This document shows positions 5,299-12,011 of a DNA stretch of 33,257 bases, piece after piece. The notes under the pieces are model-generated. The model ran no database searches. It was not told the origin of the DNA and worked only from the letters and a program-made list of their open reading frames with translations. Origin of the DNA: a virus. The stretch spans positions 1 through 33,257 of IMG/VR virus record IMGVR_UViG_3300032309_001493; one strand, written 5' to 3'. The stretch's first letter is position 1; the number at the start of each line of letters is the position of its first letter. The position numbers were made by a program, and so were the translations under genes.

Positions 5299-6035
5299 GC
5301 AGTGCAGAGAAAATTGCAAAGAAACCCCGACCTGTAGGGGCAATGCTGGCCAGTGCGGCTTGTGGTTCGTTGTGGCTGGCTTACTTGGGCTTAGAAGCCG
5401 TTGATATGACCAACAACGTGACTGGTGTTTTACACAAGGCTAAAACCTACGATGTAGCAATGGAAAAGGTTAAGAAATTAGAGACAGATAACGAAAAACT
5501 AGCGAGTAATCAAGTTGATCCGTCAATGGTGCAGTTACCGTTGAAGGTAGCAGAAAAGGTAGTTAAACAGTTCCCCACGTCGTTCAGCAAGCTCGATGTA
5601 GCGGCTACGATCATTGCAATGAAGGGAGAGGCAGGCAATCAAAGCGAAGAGGGTAAGCAGGCTGTAGCGGCCGTTATAATCAACCGTGTCAAAATGAACA
5701 TGGCACGAACGGCAATGGACGCCATTGTAGCACCGGGACAGTTCGAGTTCGCGCACTCTGTACCCGTTCTTACGGGCAAGTCGCAAGACGCCATCTTAGA
5801 ACTTGCGATGCGCCCTGAATACGCATCGGAACGACTGGCCTTTAATCGTATGGTACGAGGTATGCGGTACGTTGATCCAACGAGTGGAGCAACGCACTTT
5901 GCAAACTTGGACATTGTGCATCAACGTGCTGCGAAGGGTGATAGTGCATCGAAACGAGCTGCAGCCTACTTCAAGGGTTTATGGCACGTTGTCACTATCG
6001 GAGACCACACTTTTTATAAAACACGAAAAGGGTAA
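5295..6035 (+). CDS. SleB-type cell wall hydrolase with membrane anchor
   Basis: The start is ATG 5295 after AAAGGGGG, overlapping the previous stop by ATGA. The 246-residue product has a basic N-terminus, a transmembrane or signal-anchor helix at about 15-36, a coiled coil (AMEKVKKLETDNEKLA, 55-70) and a SleB/hydrolase_2 domain from about 95. Family marks are AMKGEAGNQSEEGKQAVAAV with the probable catalytic Glu112, QFEF at 149-152, and the C-terminal GATHFAN and IGDHTFYK motifs. SleB enzymes cleave peptidoglycan glycan strands. An anchored version in the early cluster, apart from the lysis cassette at 19016-20472, suggests either release by signal-arrest or a role in controlled wall remodelling. 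Confidence 0.8.
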   Translation: MSSAEKIAKKPRPVGAMLASAACGSLWLAYLGLEAVDMTNNVTGVLHKAKTYDVAMEKVKKLETDNEKLASNQVDPSMVQLPLKVAEKVVKQFPTSFSKLDVAATIIAMKGEAGNQSEEGKQAVAAVIINRVKMNMARTAMDAIVAPGQFEFAHSVPVLTGKSQDAILELAMRPEYASERLAFNRMVRGMRYVDPTSGATHFANLDIVHQRAAKGDSASKRAAAYFKGLWHVVTIGDHTFYKTRKG

Positions 6036-6238
6036 TGTATGAACTATGATTATGATTACAAAGAACCAACGCCTTATGAAATCATCTCAGAAGAAATAAA
6101 CATAGCATTTAATGAAAGCTGCACCAATATTTTTCATGACATGATAGATCATCTTGTGTCATGTGGTTATGTTACATTTCTACATTCTTATATTGACAAC
6201 GTGGAAAAAATTGAAACACGGAAAGGGTAACGTATGAA
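6021..6238 (+). repeat. Direct repeat of a gene-end/ribosome-site/start unit bracketing gene 6039
   Basis: The 23-base sequences at 6021-6043 and 6216-6238 differ at two positions. Each comprises the last codons (TRKG), the stop, the ribosome-binding AAAGGG and the next ATG. They bracket exactly one gene, as expected if the gene entered or was duplicated by recombination between short homologies. Confidence 0.6.
6039..6230 (+). CDS. Small hypothetical protein
   Basis: A 63-residue acidic protein (MNYDYDYKEPTPYEIISEEI...) not recognised. The gene starts three bases after the SleB stop, using AAAAGGG inside the end of the SleB gene. Its last codons (ETRKG) and the following start region repeat the SleB gene end almost exactly (6021-6043 versus 6216-6238, two mismatches in 23). 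This indicates a duplicated junction by which the gene was inserted. It is more AT-rich than its neighbours. Confidence 0.55.
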   Translation: MNYDYDYKEPTPYEIISEEINIAFNESCTNIFHDMIDHLVSCGYVTFLHSYIDNVEKIETRKG

Positions 6239-6371
6239 AATTGCTATTGTGCTGATTACGACTTTGCTTTGTGCTGGTTGCGCACCTAGAGTGCCGCCCG
6301 GCTACGCTGACGCTTCGCGTGCGGCTCCGATTAAAACGATCATTGTCGCACTGAACAATCGGGGATTATAA
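6234..6371 (+). CDS. Small lipoprotein
   Basis: A 45-codon gene with a typical lipoprotein signal: MKIAIVLITTLLCAGC, where C16 would be lipidated, though the -3 residue is Cys instead of the usual Leu/Val. The mature part (CAPRVPPGYADASRAAPIK...) is short, proline- and alanine-rich. Small proline-rich lipoproteins occur as outer-membrane spanins (Rz1) in phages of Gram-negative hosts, and this gene follows a wall hydrolase by one small gene. However, no Rz-like inner-membrane partner overlaps it, so the spanin role is only a possibility. Confidence 0.6.
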   Translation: MKIAIVLITTLLCAGCAPRVPPGYADASRAAPIKTIIVALNNRGL

Positions 6372-6373
6372 GT

Positions 6374-6472
6374 ATGTACGGCATATGCATGTTTATTCTG
6401 CTTGTTTTTCTAATCATGAACGGGTTTGTACTGACAAGCCTATTCGTTTTAGCTACTTTGTTTTTGTTTTGA
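6374..6472 (+). CDS. 32-residue membrane peptide
   Basis: MYGICMFILLVFLIMNGFVL continues with TSLFVLATLFLF. It is almost wholly hydrophobic, either one long helix or a tight hairpin around MNG. It starts two bases after the lipoprotein stop; GGGGAT in the end of that gene is the only candidate ribosome site, so translation is probably coupled. It has no recognisable relatives. Confidence 0.45.
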   Translation: MYGICMFILLVFLIMNGFVLTSLFVLATLFLF

Positions 6473-6482
6473 TGGGTGATGT

Positions 6483-6569
6483 ATGGGTAAATCTTTATCT
6501 TTGTTTGTTGTCTATAACGTGATCCTTTTTGTAATCGTTCTTTTTGTGAAAGGTATGAGCAATGACTGA
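6483..6569 (+). CDS. 28-residue membrane peptide
   Basis: MGKSLSLFVVYNVILFVIVL continues with FVKGMSND. It is a single hydrophobic helix with a basic start and a short polar end. TGGGTGATGT precedes the ATG. The stop overlaps the next gene by 8 bases, which makes sense only if both are translated. Confidence 0.45.
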   Translation: MGKSLSLFVVYNVILFVIVLFVKGMSND

Positions 6570-6735
6570 CTTGTTCTTAAAAGTGCATGGTGATCTGACT
6601 GACAGTATCATCGACATGGGCGATGTTGATTGTGACGAACGGTATGCGTTTTTTACGATCCTTGAACGTCTTGTAGCAGAAGGGAAGACTGATGCACTGA
6701 AGACATACATTGCTCTTGTGGCAAATACGCAATGA
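6562..6735 (+). CDS. Small acidic hypothetical protein
   Basis: A 57-codon gene starting MTDLFLKVHGDLTDSIIDMG and ending KTYIALVANTQ. It is acidic, with a strand-like start and a C-terminal helix (RYAFFTILERLVAEGKTD). AAAGGT precedes the start at a usable distance. Not recognised. Confidence 0.55.
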   Translation: MTDLFLKVHGDLTDSIIDMGDVDCDERYAFFTILERLVAEGKTDALKTYIALVANTQ

Positions 6736-6758
6736 TTCACACAACAAAAGGAGACGGT

Positions 6759-7091
6759 ATGTCAAATGCAAGGGAGTTGCAAAAAATTGCTTGTGACAAA
6801 ATGGAAAATTTACATGTAAGAATTGACTATTGGATTAACGTTTTTGTCATATATCTTCTTTTTATAAGTGTAATCTTTGTAATAATAACACTTTTTAATA
6901 AAATGTATGAAATTTTTACACCTTTTAGTATGTTTTTAATTATGACTAATACACTTTTATTGGTTGCTGTTGGTATGTTAAGTTATTTTCTTAAGCGTGA
7001 ATTGATGAAAGCAGATGCTCATAAGGCGATTGAAGATTACCTATGGGCTGACCTTTTAGACTATGAAAGAAAATACGGAGGAGATAGATAA
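6759..7091 (+). CDS. Two-pass membrane protein
   Basis: ATG 6759 is preferred, because AAAGGAGA ends six bases before it; the frame also offers ATG 6732 overlapping the previous stop. The 110-residue protein has an amphipathic N-terminal helix, two transmembrane helices (about 27-46 and 55-77: INVFVIYLLFISVIFVIITL and FLIMTNTLLLVAVGMLSYFL) and a charged cytoplasmic tail ending YERKYGGDR. The coding sequence is clearly AT-rich. The two-helix layout resembles holins or superinfection-exclusion proteins, but nothing specific can be assigned. Confidence 0.6.
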   Translation: MSNARELQKIACDKMENLHVRIDYWINVFVIYLLFISVIFVIITLFNKMYEIFTPFSMFLIMTNTLLLVAVGMLSYFLKRELMKADAHKAIEDYLWADLLDYERKYGGDR

Positions 7092-7096
7092 CGTTT

Positions 7097-7789
7097 ATGG
7101 ACGAACCGAAGCTTGACAAAAACAAGAAGTACTATGCAAAACTGCGTAATGATCCCGTTCGATGGGCTAAGCACCTTGCAGCGGACAAAGTGCGTAAAGA
7201 GCGAGCTAAGCATAAAGACTCTTTAGATCCTGAACGATTGAAGTATGCAGCTGAGATGGCTCGCGCAAGACAAGATCGCTTTAAAGCAAAAAAAGCCGCT
7301 GAGATGTTGGGTTTACCAGTACCTACGATTATTTCTAATTGCTCGACCAAAAAAGAAAAACCGAAGTTTTCTAATGTAGCGCAACGGATCATTGACTCGG
7401 TTGAACGCATTAAAGAGAAGAGAGTCTTACAGACGCCAGAAGAGCGTGCAGAAAAACGTCGTTTGTGTACGCTTAAATACACTGCAATACGCAACGAAAA
7501 GCGCAAGCTAGAGCGCGAGCTAAACCCACCAGCGACGAAGCACCGTCGTGTAACCCTAAACGACACAGCACGCCATTTTGAGATAATAAACAGCTACTCG
7601 GTTAGTTCAAGGTTAATGTCTATCACTGAGGCAGCGCATTACCTTGACATTTCACCTGGCGAATTGATAATGGCGGGGCTGAAAGGCGAGGCACCAAGAC
7701 CAAGTGGTATGATACACGGTGGGGTAATAGCCTATGCTATTGACGCAATCAGGGAATACAAAAACAATCAAAAGGGACAAGATAAATGA
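7097..7789 (+). CDS. MerR-like helix-turn-helix protein with long basic middle
   Basis: The 230-residue product has three parts. The start carries YYAKLRNDPVRWAKHLAADK (about 12-31), a lysine/arginine-rich middle follows (about 60-150), and an excisionase/MerR-like helix-turn-helix ends the protein (SITEAAHYLDISPGELIMAG near 176-195, then APRPSG and IDAIREYKN). Gene 8567 shares both ends but lacks the middle, so the two are paralogues. GGAGGA lies before the ATG. A DNA-binding regulator or recombination accessory factor is likely; its exact job is unknown. The stop overlaps the next gene by ATGA. Confidence 0.65.
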   Translation: MDEPKLDKNKKYYAKLRNDPVRWAKHLAADKVRKERAKHKDSLDPERLKYAAEMARARQDRFKAKKAAEMLGLPVPTIISNCSTKKEKPKFSNVAQRIIDSVERIKEKRVLQTPEERAEKRRLCTLKYTAIRNEKRKLERELNPPATKHRRVTLNDTARHFEIINSYSVSSRLMSITEAAHYLDISPGELIMAGLKGEAPRPSGMIHGGVIAYAIDAIREYKNNQKGQDK

Positions 7790-7947
7790 TTATCGTGCTA
7801 TCCCGAAAAGATGATGGACAACCCTATTTGCTCCATGCTGTGGGGCAAACATACGAAGACTTAGAAAAGTGCATCAACATCCTTAATTGTGAACTTCAGA
7901 CCATGTTACAGACTTTCACAGTCGATATGTGCCAAGAAAATCAGTAA
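7786..7947 (+). CDS. Small hypothetical protein
   Basis: A 53-codon gene (MIIVLSRKDDGQPYLLHAVG...) overlapping the previous stop by ATGA, with AAAAGGGA upstream. It reads as a beta-hairpin followed by a helix (TYEDLEKCINILNCELQTML). Gene 8883, which follows the paralogue of the preceding gene, has the same layout and a similar D/E-x-G-x-Y-x-L pattern. The two genes may therefore be parts of a duplicated module. Confidence 0.6.
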   Translation: MIIVLSRKDDGQPYLLHAVGQTYEDLEKCINILNCELQTMLQTFTVDMCQENQ

Positions 7948-7964
7948 TTCAAAAAGGACAGAAA

Positions 7965-8234
7965 GTGAACAATGTAAACAAGATGCAGTATGGTGGTAAT
8001 CACTACGTCGAAATGACCATTCAACCATGGGACATTATCCAACAATGGCCAGCTGAAGAGCAGGTGGCCTACTATCGCGGCAATCTGCTGAAGTACGCCA
8101 TGCGTGCGACTGCTAAGGACACACCGCTGCTGAACGCACAGAAGGCACTGCATTACGCACAGAAATGGGTTGAGGTAGAACAAAACCGTTTAGCAATGCA
8201 GGAAGAGTTTGTGAATGGGGTGGTAGTGATATGA
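7965..8234 (+). CDS. DUF3310 family protein
   Basis: The start is probably GTG 7965, after AAAAAGGAC; the frame continues upstream to ATG 7929 inside the previous gene. The 89 residues fit DUF3310: NKMQYGGNHYVEMTIQPWDI near 5-24, YYRGNLLKYAMRAT, and a C-terminal helix with AQKALHYAQKWVEVEQ. Members are common in phages and sometimes annotated as nucleotide kinase-like, but the protein lacks a P-loop and its activity is not established. It sits between two copies of the MerR-like module. Confidence 0.8.
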   Translation: MNNVNKMQYGGNHYVEMTIQPWDIIQQWPAEEQVAYYRGNLLKYAMRATAKDTPLLNAQKALHYAQKWVEVEQNRLAMQEEFVNGVVVI

Positions 8235-8551
8235 TGGCTAAGATTCAAAAGCTTGCTTTCAAACTGACACCTGTTATTGACGCCATTAAGTTAACTTCTT
8301 GCTTACTTTTCTTCTCTGGTTTGTTCATGTTAGGGATCATCATGGGCAACCTTATGGGACTTGCTATTGTGTTCAGCTTAGTCGCGATTGGGGTATTCGT
8401 ACTGCTGCGTAAAGCAACCGTCGTATCACAATCACCAACACTTCGAATCCAGATACGTCATGAATGTGACTCTTGTGACGAAACGATCGAGGCATACAAC
8501 GAACTAGCACAGCGCTATGAAGCGTTAACGAAATTACGGGTGGTGAAATAA
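8231..8551 (+). CDS. Membrane protein with two hydrophobic helices
   Basis: The 106-residue product (MMAKIQKLAFKLTPVIDAIK...) has two hydrophobic helices at about 21-38 and 41-59 (CLLFFSGLFMLGIIMGNLMG and LAIVFSLVAIGVFVLLRK) separated by a very short turn. A C-terminal soluble part has a CxxC (CDSCDE) and a helix (EAYNELAQRYEALTK). It starts by overlapping the DUF3310 stop. It could be a holin-like or host-membrane factor; the CxxC could bind metal or be redox-active. Confidence 0.6.
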   Translation: MMAKIQKLAFKLTPVIDAIKLTSCLLFFSGLFMLGIIMGNLMGLAIVFSLVAIGVFVLLRKATVVSQSPTLRIQIRHECDSCDETIEAYNELAQRYEALTKLRVVK

Positions 8552-8566
8552 CCATGTGGGGTCAAA

Positions 8567-8905
8567 ATGTCTAGAGTTGAGCAAAAAAGACGAAGTTACG
8601 AGAAATTAAGGAAAGACCCAGCGCGATGGGAAAGAGAGATGCTCCTTCAAGCTGAAAGGCGCAAGAGATATAAAGAGGCATTGAAAAACAATAGTGAAGA
8701 CGAAGGTGTCAAAACTTTAACCTTTAAAGAAGCAGCTGACTATCTTAAGATTGACGTCAGCAGTCTTATCATGGAGTGTATAAAAGGCGTCGCACCACGA
8801 CCCAACCAAGTAGATCGCAATGGAGAACCGACCTACGACGCGCGTGACATAAAGCAGTACCGTCTAACAAGGAAGAATGAAAATGCAGATAACCATAACG
8901 TGTGA
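8567..8905 (+). CDS. MerR-like helix-turn-helix protein, short paralogue of 7097
   Basis: The 112-residue product starts with RSYEKLRKDPARWEREMLLQ and ends with a helix-turn-helix (TFKEAADYLKIDVSSLIMEC, then GVAPRPNQ and ARDIKQYRL). Both ends align with gene 7097 (YYAKLRNDPVRWAK... and SITEAAHYLDISPGELIM...GEAPRPSG), but the 110-residue basic middle of 7097 is absent. A small DNA-binding protein is likely. The ribosome site is weak (GGGGTC). Confidence 0.65.
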   Translation: MSRVEQKRRSYEKLRKDPARWEREMLLQAERRKRYKEALKNNSEDEGVKTLTFKEAADYLKIDVSSLIMECIKGVAPRPNQVDRNGEPTYDARDIKQYRLTRKNENADNHNV

Positions 8906-9071
8906 CGAAAAAGGTTACCACCTTGAGGGCAGTGCATACACGTTGAACGACCTAGCGCGTGTGATTGACCTTATTGAGAACACAATCATTGAAAGCATTG
9001 TGAGCAATCGCAACGAACTAATTCATGACCGTGTCATTGACATCATCGGATTAATCAACCGCAAGTGTTGA
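8883..9071 (+). CDS. Small hypothetical protein
   Basis: ATG 8883 is preferred over ATG 8877, because AAGGAAG would be too close to the latter. The product is 62 residues (MQITITCDEKGYHLEGSAYT...): a beta-hairpin followed by a long helix (LNDLARVIDLIENTIIES). It resembles gene 7786 in layout and in its place after a MerR-like paralogue. This is the last gene of the early cluster, ending before the terminators. Confidence 0.6.
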   Translation: MQITITCDEKGYHLEGSAYTLNDLARVIDLIENTIIESIVSNRNELIHDRVIDIIGLINRKC

Positions 9072-9097
9072 CACAAAACTCGTAACCAGTTACATTG

Positions 9098-9125
9098 CCC
9101 CTACCATGCTTCAACATGGTAGGGG
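9098..9125. terminator. Rho-independent-type hairpin ending the early cluster
   Basis: CCCCTACCATG (9098-9108), a 6-base loop, CATGGTAGGGG (9115-9125), then TTTCT. The 11 pairs are perfect. The T-run is short, and the left side lacks a strong A-run, so it serves mainly rightward transcription from the early genes. Confidence 0.8.
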
Positions 9126-9191
9126 TTTCTCCTATCCCCTAAGAGTGTCCTTGGTTACTGCCTTTCTTGTCTTCCTTTTTGTTGATAGCCA

Positions 9192-9232
9192 AAAAACCCC
9201 TTGTGTGTACCCCATGCACACAAGGGGTTTTT
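9192..9232. terminator. Bidirectional terminator between convergent genes
   Basis: A perfect 16-pair stem: AAAAACCCCTTGTGTG (9192-9207), a 9-base loop, CACACAAGGGGTTTTT (9217-9232). Flanking A and T runs make it work in both directions. It ends two bases before the stop of the leftward primase gene and blocks rightward read-through. Confidence 0.9.
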
Positions 9233-9234
9233 CT

Positions 9235-11574
9235 TTATGTGTTGATGCGTTGATGTGCCTCAGAGATACGCTCTCTGCGCTGTTTGGTTAGCTCTTCTAA
9301 CTCAGGGTTGATCGCCCACTCGGCATAACCCAGACGCTCCTTCTTGCCATCATCTAGGCGAGTCAACCATGATGCATCTTCAAGCTGTTTGATCGCAACC
9401 AGAAGCATGTCTTCGATTTGCCCAGAGTGCAGGTTCTTGAAGTAGAGCATGGCACCACGACGTAGATCGGCCAGTGTGATTCGCTGATTGTCACCGTCTT
9501 GTATGATCTTTTCGGCAACCCAGACCACCACGTTGCGCAGCCCAGTGATCTCGATCAGGGCGTACTTCAACGACGGGATGATGAACGACTTAACAAGCTG
9601 CGTGACACGCTTCACTGTGTCCACCTCGATGCGCTGCTGGTGTGGTTTCTCCATGATGTGGAACAGCAGGATCAATCGGGCGCATGTACCTTCGATCTTG
9701 CCGTAAGCTGTCATGAATGTGTTGTCTGTACCCACCATGCGCTCGTCTTTCTTCCGCTGCTCGTAGTGACCTTGGAAGTCGCGATAGACAGCATACGAAT
9801 CGGGGGACAGGTAATACGATTGTGCTTCAGTCGCGTAGATGCGTCGGATCATCATCTCATACGCTTGCTCGATCTTAGTGTTCTCAACAGGGACACCTAG
9901 TCGAGACTGAGACGGCCGCAAGCATGCAGGAATGAAGCGCTGCAACAACCCGTCGGCGGAGAGTGCATCGCAGTTACGACGGAGAACATCAGGCTGGATG
10001 TTACCGTAGATCGACACAGCGAATCGGTCACAACTGATCGTCCCTGAGCCAACGCGATCCATCGTGTACGAATCACCCTCGTAAGCCACGACCCATGCAG
10101 AACGATCTTCAGCACTGCCCTTGTCGGTCATCTTCTTGACCCACGACGCCATCTCATCAAGGTGACACAGTAAGCCAGCAGGGTTATCGGCAGCTAAGCG
10201 CACCAGCTTCTGCGAGGTAACATCCTTGACCACCATCCGTAACGGCTCAGGTCGAGGTGGTAACGTCGGCACATCAATCACAGCATCGTTAGGCGCTGAG
10301 CTGCTGGCATGTTTGAGAAAATCCTTTTTCGATGCTGCGTAGAATGCCTCGTGTGCCTCCCACTCCAGAATCTTTTTTGAGTAGCGAGGACGGTCTTCCT
10401 TCTCCAGCTCGCTTAAGATCTTGAGCATCGGTCTGGCGCCAGGTGTCTTCTTATCCGCTGGGTCGCCAATAGTCATCAACCACAGGATCGGCGGAACGCT
10501 AAACCCTTTCGTGACGATCAGGTCTGTACCCGAGTTGACCACAGCACACACAGCAGATAGGCCAGCATATAACGACACCAAGGGGTCGCAACCAATGCTG
10601 CCCGAGGTATGTATGGCCATGTCACGTAGCTCTTGAGGCCACAGCTCAATCAACGGATCGGGCATTGGTGTTTTGAACTTGTCGAAGATATCCACAGGCT
10701 TTGCAAACAAGTGTGAAACATCTGGCGCTGGGCGTGTGTAGCCATGCTTACCTGCTATGTCGAACAGAGTGCCGAGTGTCACAGGGTTCTCGTCGTCCAT
10801 GTCGAAGGACGACCACTGTTTCCAGAGCTGCTCTTCACCTGGGTACTTCGATTTAGCGGTTGCCGACCAGTCGTTCCACACATCGAACAGAGACGAATCA
10901 CCGTTCGACACCGACGCATGATGCAACGCCATACCGATTCGGATCCATTCGTCACGACTGACGTCAGCGGGTACAACGTTCAACGCATCCAACACGTCGT
11001 TGGTCTCAACGCTCTTAAACTCTCTCGACCTCGCGAGGCGTTGGGGTAGCAACGACTGCCAAACTGACAGCAGTGATTCGGGAATGGTTGGTAGATTCTC
11101 AAAGCTACCGTGTCCCGTCCACTTATATGCCTGATTCGTGTCAGGATGGATCGACGGAGGGAGCACGTTTTGCAACGTGTATCCAGCATGCGACGCGCAC
11201 AAGAACTCAAGGTACACGTCCCCGTTGATGTGTAACCGCTTCGATGGAAGCACTAACCCCTTAGGCATCTTGTATAAAAGCTTTCCACGCCCCTTTACGC
11301 CACTTTCAATGCACACTGCGTCTTCAGCCATACACAGAGCTTTCAGGTCAACCTTGTGCCCTGCAAGGAAGGCAGCAGCCACTTTGAAGTTGTCTATGTC
11401 AACACACATCGTGCCGCTGTATGCGTGTGCAATCCCGACGCCTTCTCCTGGTAATAGATCGTCGACGGTCTTGATAGCGCTTTCCCGACGGTTCCATTTG
11501 AGGCACCGAGGTGATTTAGATCGTGGCTTTATGGGGATAAGTGCCCATCCCAAATCTAAAAACTTCTGAATCAC
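9235..11574 (-). CDS. Prim-pol primase / DUF3987 helicase-like replication protein
   Basis: This 779-residue protein would prime and help unwind phage DNA. Domains in order: a bifunctional primase/polymerase (prim-pol) domain at about 1-165 with the catalytic DxD (VDID, D59 and D61) and the family signature LPPSIHPDTNQAYKW near 138-152; a PriCT_2 domain at about 195-278 (DEWIRIGMALHHAS...YPGEEQLWKQWSSFD); and a DUF3987 domain from about 320 to 700. The DUF3987 domain has a degenerate P-loop (GDPADKKT, 369-376) and a Walker-B-like LLCHLDEMASW. The start is GTG 11574 after AAGGGAG. It is the only leftward gene between two rightward blocks, and is followed by a strong terminator, so it is separately regulated. 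Confidence 0.88.
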   Translation of the reverse strand: MIQKFLDLGWALIPIKPRSKSPRCLKWNRRESAIKTVDDLLPGEGVGIAHAYSGTMCVDIDNFKVAAAFLAGHKVDLKALCMAEDAVCIESGVKGRGKLLYKMPKGLVLPSKRLHINGDVYLEFLCASHAGYTLQNVLPPSIHPDTNQAYKWTGHGSFENLPTIPESLLSVWQSLLPQRLARSREFKSVETNDVLDALNVVPADVSRDEWIRIGMALHHASVSNGDSSLFDVWNDWSATAKSKYPGEEQLWKQWSSFDMDDENPVTLGTLFDIAGKHGYTRPAPDVSHLFAKPVDIFDKFKTPMPDPLIELWPQELRDMAIHTSGSIGCDPLVSLYAGLSAVCAVVNSGTDLIVTKGFSVPPILWLMTIGDPADKKTPGARPMLKILSELEKEDRPRYSKKILEWEAHEAFYAASKKDFLKHASSSAPNDAVIDVPTLPPRPEPLRMVVKDVTSQKLVRLAADNPAGLLCHLDEMASWVKKMTDKGSAEDRSAWVVAYEGDSYTMDRVGSGTISCDRFAVSIYGNIQPDVLRRNCDALSADGLLQRFIPACLRPSQSRLGVPVENTKIEQAYEMMIRRIYATEAQSYYLSPDSYAVYRDFQGHYEQRKKDERMVGTDNTFMTAYGKIEGTCARLILLFHIMEKPHQQRIEVDTVKRVTQLVKSFIIPSLKYALIEITGLRNVVVWVAEKIIQDGDNQRITLADLRRGAMLYFKNLHSGQIEDMLLVAIKQLEDASWLTRLDDGKKERLGYAEWAINPELEELTKQRRERISEAHQRINT

Positions 11575-11605
11575 GCGTCTTGTCTCCCTTGGTTGTAACC
11601 TTGGC

Positions 11606-11635
11606 TTGACAAGTCTACACGAAACGTGCTAGAAA
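11606..11635 (+). promoter_or_regulatory. Rightward promoter in the divergent primase/replication gap
   Basis: TTGACA (11606-11611) is followed after 18 bases by TAGAAA (11630-11635). It lies 29 bases before GTG 11664. The -35 box lies in GCTTGACAAGTC, the same 12 bases found at the early promoter near 1332. The inner CTTGACAAG is an odd-length near-palindrome and might be a shared operator. Both diverging genes use an AAGGGAGACA ribosome site, which forms an inverted repeat around the promoter. Confidence 0.5.
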
Positions 11636-11663
11636 AGCAATGCAAAGACAAGGGAGACAGAAA

Positions 11664-12011
11664 GTGAGCAGGTCGATTAACATAAGGGTCAACATCCGTC
11701 TTCGGTTGGAGGACAGACAGCGACTTTTTGATTGTTTTGAAAACCGTCGTGATGCTATCGAAACCTTGGCTTTGCGACTTACCGAGTTAGCAGACGGTGA
11801 GATTCCTTTCAATTACCTATGCCGTTTTGATAACAAGACGATTACTCGACAAGAGCACTCATTGGTTCAGCCTTCTGTACCGATGGAGATTGTGAAGAAG
11901 CTTCATGACCTGTGTGACAGAAACGAGCAACCGTTGACTGATGTTGTCGAACGGTTGGCCTACTATCTAATCGAGGAAAAGGAGACCAAACTATGGACAC
12001 TAGAGAACTAG
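11664..12011 (+). CDS. Possible ribbon-helix-helix regulator
   Basis: The start is GTG 11664 after ACAAGGGAG; the upstream in-frame ATG 11640 overlaps that site. The 115-residue product appears to hold two similar strand-helix-helix units: SINIRVNIRLRLEDRQRLFD followed by a second helix (AIETLALRLTELA), and QPSVPMEIVKKLHDLCDRNE followed by DVVERLAYYLIEE. That is the outline of ribbon-helix-helix DNA-binding proteins, which usually dimerise. First in the replication block and divergent from the primase gene, it is well placed for controlling both promoters. Family assignment is from pattern only. Confidence 0.5.
   Translation: MSRSINIRVNIRLRLEDRQRLFDCFENRRDAIETLALRLTELADGEIPFNYLCRFDNKTITRQEHSLVQPSVPMEIVKKLHDLCDRNEQPLTDVVERLAYYLIEEKETKLWTLEN

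Noticed and set aside
9068-9096. TTGACA-N17-TACATT, a good-looking rightward promoter at the end of the early cluster
   Set aside because: Transcription would start inside the 9098-9125 terminator hairpin and no gene lies beyond it on that strand. It is probably chance; a very short RNA is the only alternative.
9499-9900. Rightward frame of 133 codons opposite the primase gene
   Set aside because: Shadow frame; the opposite strand encodes a clear DUF3987 domain here.
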